Shown: positions 5,831 through 7,505 of the stretch, piece by piece
How the letters are laid out: every line of letters starts with the position of its first letter
Position numbering within the stretch: the stretch's first letter is position 1
Source of the DNA: Paracoccaceae bacterium
GTDB lineage: Bacteria; Pseudomonadota; Alphaproteobacteria; Rhodobacterales; Rhodobacteraceae
NCBI GenBank assembly: GCA_007128995.1
Contig: SKWJ01000031.1
Coordinates: 1 to 7,505, forward strand
Length of the DNA: 7,505 bases
Direction of reading: 5' to 3'
Notes under the pieces: model-generated
What the model saw: the letters and a program-made list of their open reading frames with translations, nothing else
What the model was told of the DNA's origin: nothing
The model's database searches: none
Translations under genes and position numbers: made by a program

Positions 5831-7505
5831 ATGCGCTACGCTGATCTGCATAAGATATCCATCACAAATCCAAACAGGTTCTGGATGGAGCAAGCGCAAG
5901 CCATCGACTGGGATCGCCCCCCTTCGAAAGCCTTATTTGACGACAAAGCCCCACTATATGAATGGTTCCGCGACGGGATGGTGAACACCTGCTGGAACGC
6001 GCTGGATCGCCATGTTGCGTCCGGCAATGGTGACCGGATCGCCGTTATCCATGACAGCCCGGTGACGGACAGCATCACCAAACTGACCTATCGCGAAATG
6101 CGTGACGAAGTTGCGCGTCTTGCAGGCGCTTTGGCGGCAAAAGGCGTCACCAAGGGATGCCGCGTAATCATTTACATGCCCATGGTGCCCGAGGCCTTGA
6201 TGGCAATGCTGGCCTGCGCCCGGCTTGGCGCGATCCACTCTGTGGTCTTTGGTGGCTTTGCTGCGCATGAACTGGCAGTGCGGATCAATGACGCGCAACC
6301 AAAATGCATCATCGCAGGATCCTGCGGGATCGAACCGGGCCGACTGGTCCCCTATAAGCCACTGCTGGACAATGCTATTTCGGAAGCAGAGCACAAGCCA
6401 GATTTCTGCGTGATCCTGCAACGCGACGCATTGCACGCCGAACTTGTCGAAGGGCGCGACCATGACTGGGCCGAATTTGTTGCGGATGCTGACCCACATG
6501 ACTGTGTGCCGGTTGAGGGAAATCACCCGGCATATGTTCTCTATACATCCGGCACAACGGGCCAGCCCAAGGGTGTGATCCGCGCCACTGCCGGGCACCT
6601 TGTCGTCCTGCAATGGTCGATGAAGAACATTTACAATGTCGATCCGGGCGACGTGTTCTGGGCTGCCTCGGATGTGGGTTGGGTCGTCGGGCACAGCTAT
6701 ATCTGCTACGCGCCGCTGATCGCAGGAAACACGACCATCGTGTTTGAGGGCAAACCTGTTGGCACACCAGATGCAGGCACGTTCTGGCGCGTGATTTCTG
6801 AACACAAGGTCAAGAGTTTTTTCACGGCCCCGACGGCCTTCCGCGCCGTGAAGCGTGAAGACCCCAAGGGGGAATATGTCGGCAAGTATGATCTGTCGGG
6901 GCTGAAGACTGTTTATCTGGCGGGAGAGCGTGCCGATCCAGATACAATTCTCTGGGCACAGGAGCAACTTCAGGTCCCGGTGATTGACCATTGGTGGCAG
7001 ACCGAGACCGGCTGGGCGATTGCCGCCAATCCGATGGGTCTGGACCCTTTGCCCGTCAAGCTTGGCTCGCCAGCAGTGGCAATGCCGGGCTATGATATCA
7101 AGGTTCTGGATGAAGGTGGGAATCCAGTCAGTGCCGGGACATTGGGGGCGATTGCGATCAAGCTTCCACTGCCCCCCGGAACCTTGCCCAATCTCTGGAA
7201 CGCTGAAGCCCGGTTTCGCAAAAGCTATCTGGATCAGTTCCCCGGATATTACGCCACAGGCGATGCCGGCTATATTGACGAGGACGGATATGTCTACATC
7301 ATGGCGCGCACCGATGACGTGATCAATGTTGCGGGACATCGTCTGTCAACCGGGGCGATGGAAGAGGTGCTGGCCAGCCATCCCGATGTGGCAGAATGTG
7401 CGGTCATTGGTGTCTCCGACGCGTTGAAGGGCCAATTGCCGCTCGGGTTTTTGTGCTTGAACAAGGGCGCGGATCGCGCTGGTTCCGAGGTAGTGCAGGA
7501 ATGTG
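5831..7505 (+). CDS. prpE: Propionyl-CoA synthetase, 3' end cut by window edge
   Basis: An AMP-forming acyl-CoA synthetase that activates propionate with ATP and CoA to propionyl-CoA. The 558 visible codons start MRYADLHKIS; the family is about 630 aa, so roughly 70 residues, including the catalytic lysine near the C-terminus, are outside the window. The order is an ACS-type N-terminal segment (about 5-65), FGGFAAHELAVRI (140-152), EPGRLVPYKPLLDNAI (168-183, typical of PrpE rather than Acs), the P-loop YTSGTTGQPKG (238-248), DVGWVVGHSYICYAPLIAG (281-299), WWQTETGW (388-395; Acs has WWQTETGG), YATGD (474-478) and the hinge RTDDVINVAGHRLST (493-507). These favour propionyl-CoA over acetyl-CoA synthetase, though related enzymes often accept both acids. 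Propionyl-CoA would enter metabolism through methylmalonyl-CoA and succinyl-CoA; malate from that route is the substrate of the adjacent maeB. The upstream TTTGCAAA cluster suggests acyl-CoA-responsive control. Confidence 0.92.
   Translation, partial: MRYADLHKISITNPNRFWMEQAQAIDWDRPPSKALFDDKAPLYEWFRDGMVNTCWNALDRHVASGNGDRIAVIHDSPVTDSITKLTYREMRDEVARLAGALAAKGVTKGCRVIIYMPMVPEALMAMLACARLGAIHSVVFGGFAAHELAVRINDAQPKCIIAGSCGIEPGRLVPYKPLLDNAISEAEHKPDFCVILQRDALHAELVEGRDHDWAEFVADADPHDCVPVEGNHPAYVLYTSGTTGQPKGVIRATAGHLVVLQWSMKNIYNVDPGDVFWAASDVGWVVGHSYICYAPLIAGNTTIVFEGKPVGTPDAGTFWRVISEHKVKSFFTAPTAFRAVKREDPKGEYVGKYDLSGLKTVYLAGERADPDTILWAQEQLQVPVIDHWWQTETGWAIAANPMGLDPLPVKLGSPAVAMPGYDIKVLDEGGNPVSAGTLGAIAIKLPLPPGTLPNLWNAEARFRKSYLDQFPGYYATGDAGYIDEDGYVYIMARTDDVINVAGHRLSTGAMEEVLASHPDVAECAVIGVSDALKGQLPLGFLCLNKGADRAGSEVVQEC

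Noticed and set aside
5954..7339. 461-codon open frame on the minus strand opposite prpE
   Set aside because: Its translation shows no recognisable family or coherent motif, while the plus strand encodes an intact PrpE with all synthetase motifs. Long antisense frames are common in GC-rich genes.

Overview
The window looks like ordinary chromosomal DNA of an alphaproteobacterium, most likely a Rhodobacter/Roseobacter relative (Rhodobacterales). This rests on the high GC content with GC-rich third codon positions, the recalled gene order of nucleoside-salvage genes in that group, the malic enzyme fused to a phosphotransacetylase-like domain, and TTTGCAAA-type elements before a propionyl-CoA synthetase gene. 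The genus cannot be fixed from the sequence alone.

Layout. Positions 1-3183 on the minus strand hold a tightly packed nucleoside/pyrimidine salvage operon, read in the order cdd (cytidine deaminase), deoB (phosphopentomutase), add (adenosine deaminase), upp (uracil phosphoribosyltransferase, cut by the left edge). Neighbouring genes overlap by 1, 4 and 4 bases, so translational coupling is likely. A 162-bp divergent intergenic region (3184-3345) separates this operon from the plus-strand genes. Positions 3346-5625 encode a full-length MaeB-type malic enzyme of 759 aa. A 205-bp spacer (5626-5830) carries repeated TTTGCAAA-like palindromes, and prpE (propionyl-CoA synthetase) starts at 5831 and runs off the right edge.

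How the genes work together. The minus-strand operon recycles nucleosides. Cdd and Add deaminate cytidine and adenosine, a phosphorylase encoded elsewhere would release base and pentose-1-phosphate, DeoB converts the sugar-1-phosphate to the 5-phosphate, and Upp returns uracil to UMP. The thymidine phosphorylase gene deoA, which I recall often sits between cdd and deoB in related bacteria, is absent here. On the plus strand, PrpE activates propionate (entering through propionyl-CoA and succinyl-CoA), and MaeB converts the resulting malate to pyruvate. Both therefore fit short-chain fatty acid assimilation, and the TTTGCAAA elements suggest control by a short-chain fatty acyl-CoA regulator (ScfR/PccR/RamB family).

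I found no mobile element, CRISPR array, tRNA/rRNA or clearly novel system. The most useful leads are the predicted ScfR-type operator cluster before prpE, the missing deoA, the altered active-site neighbourhood of Cdd, and the inverted repeats just before maeB.
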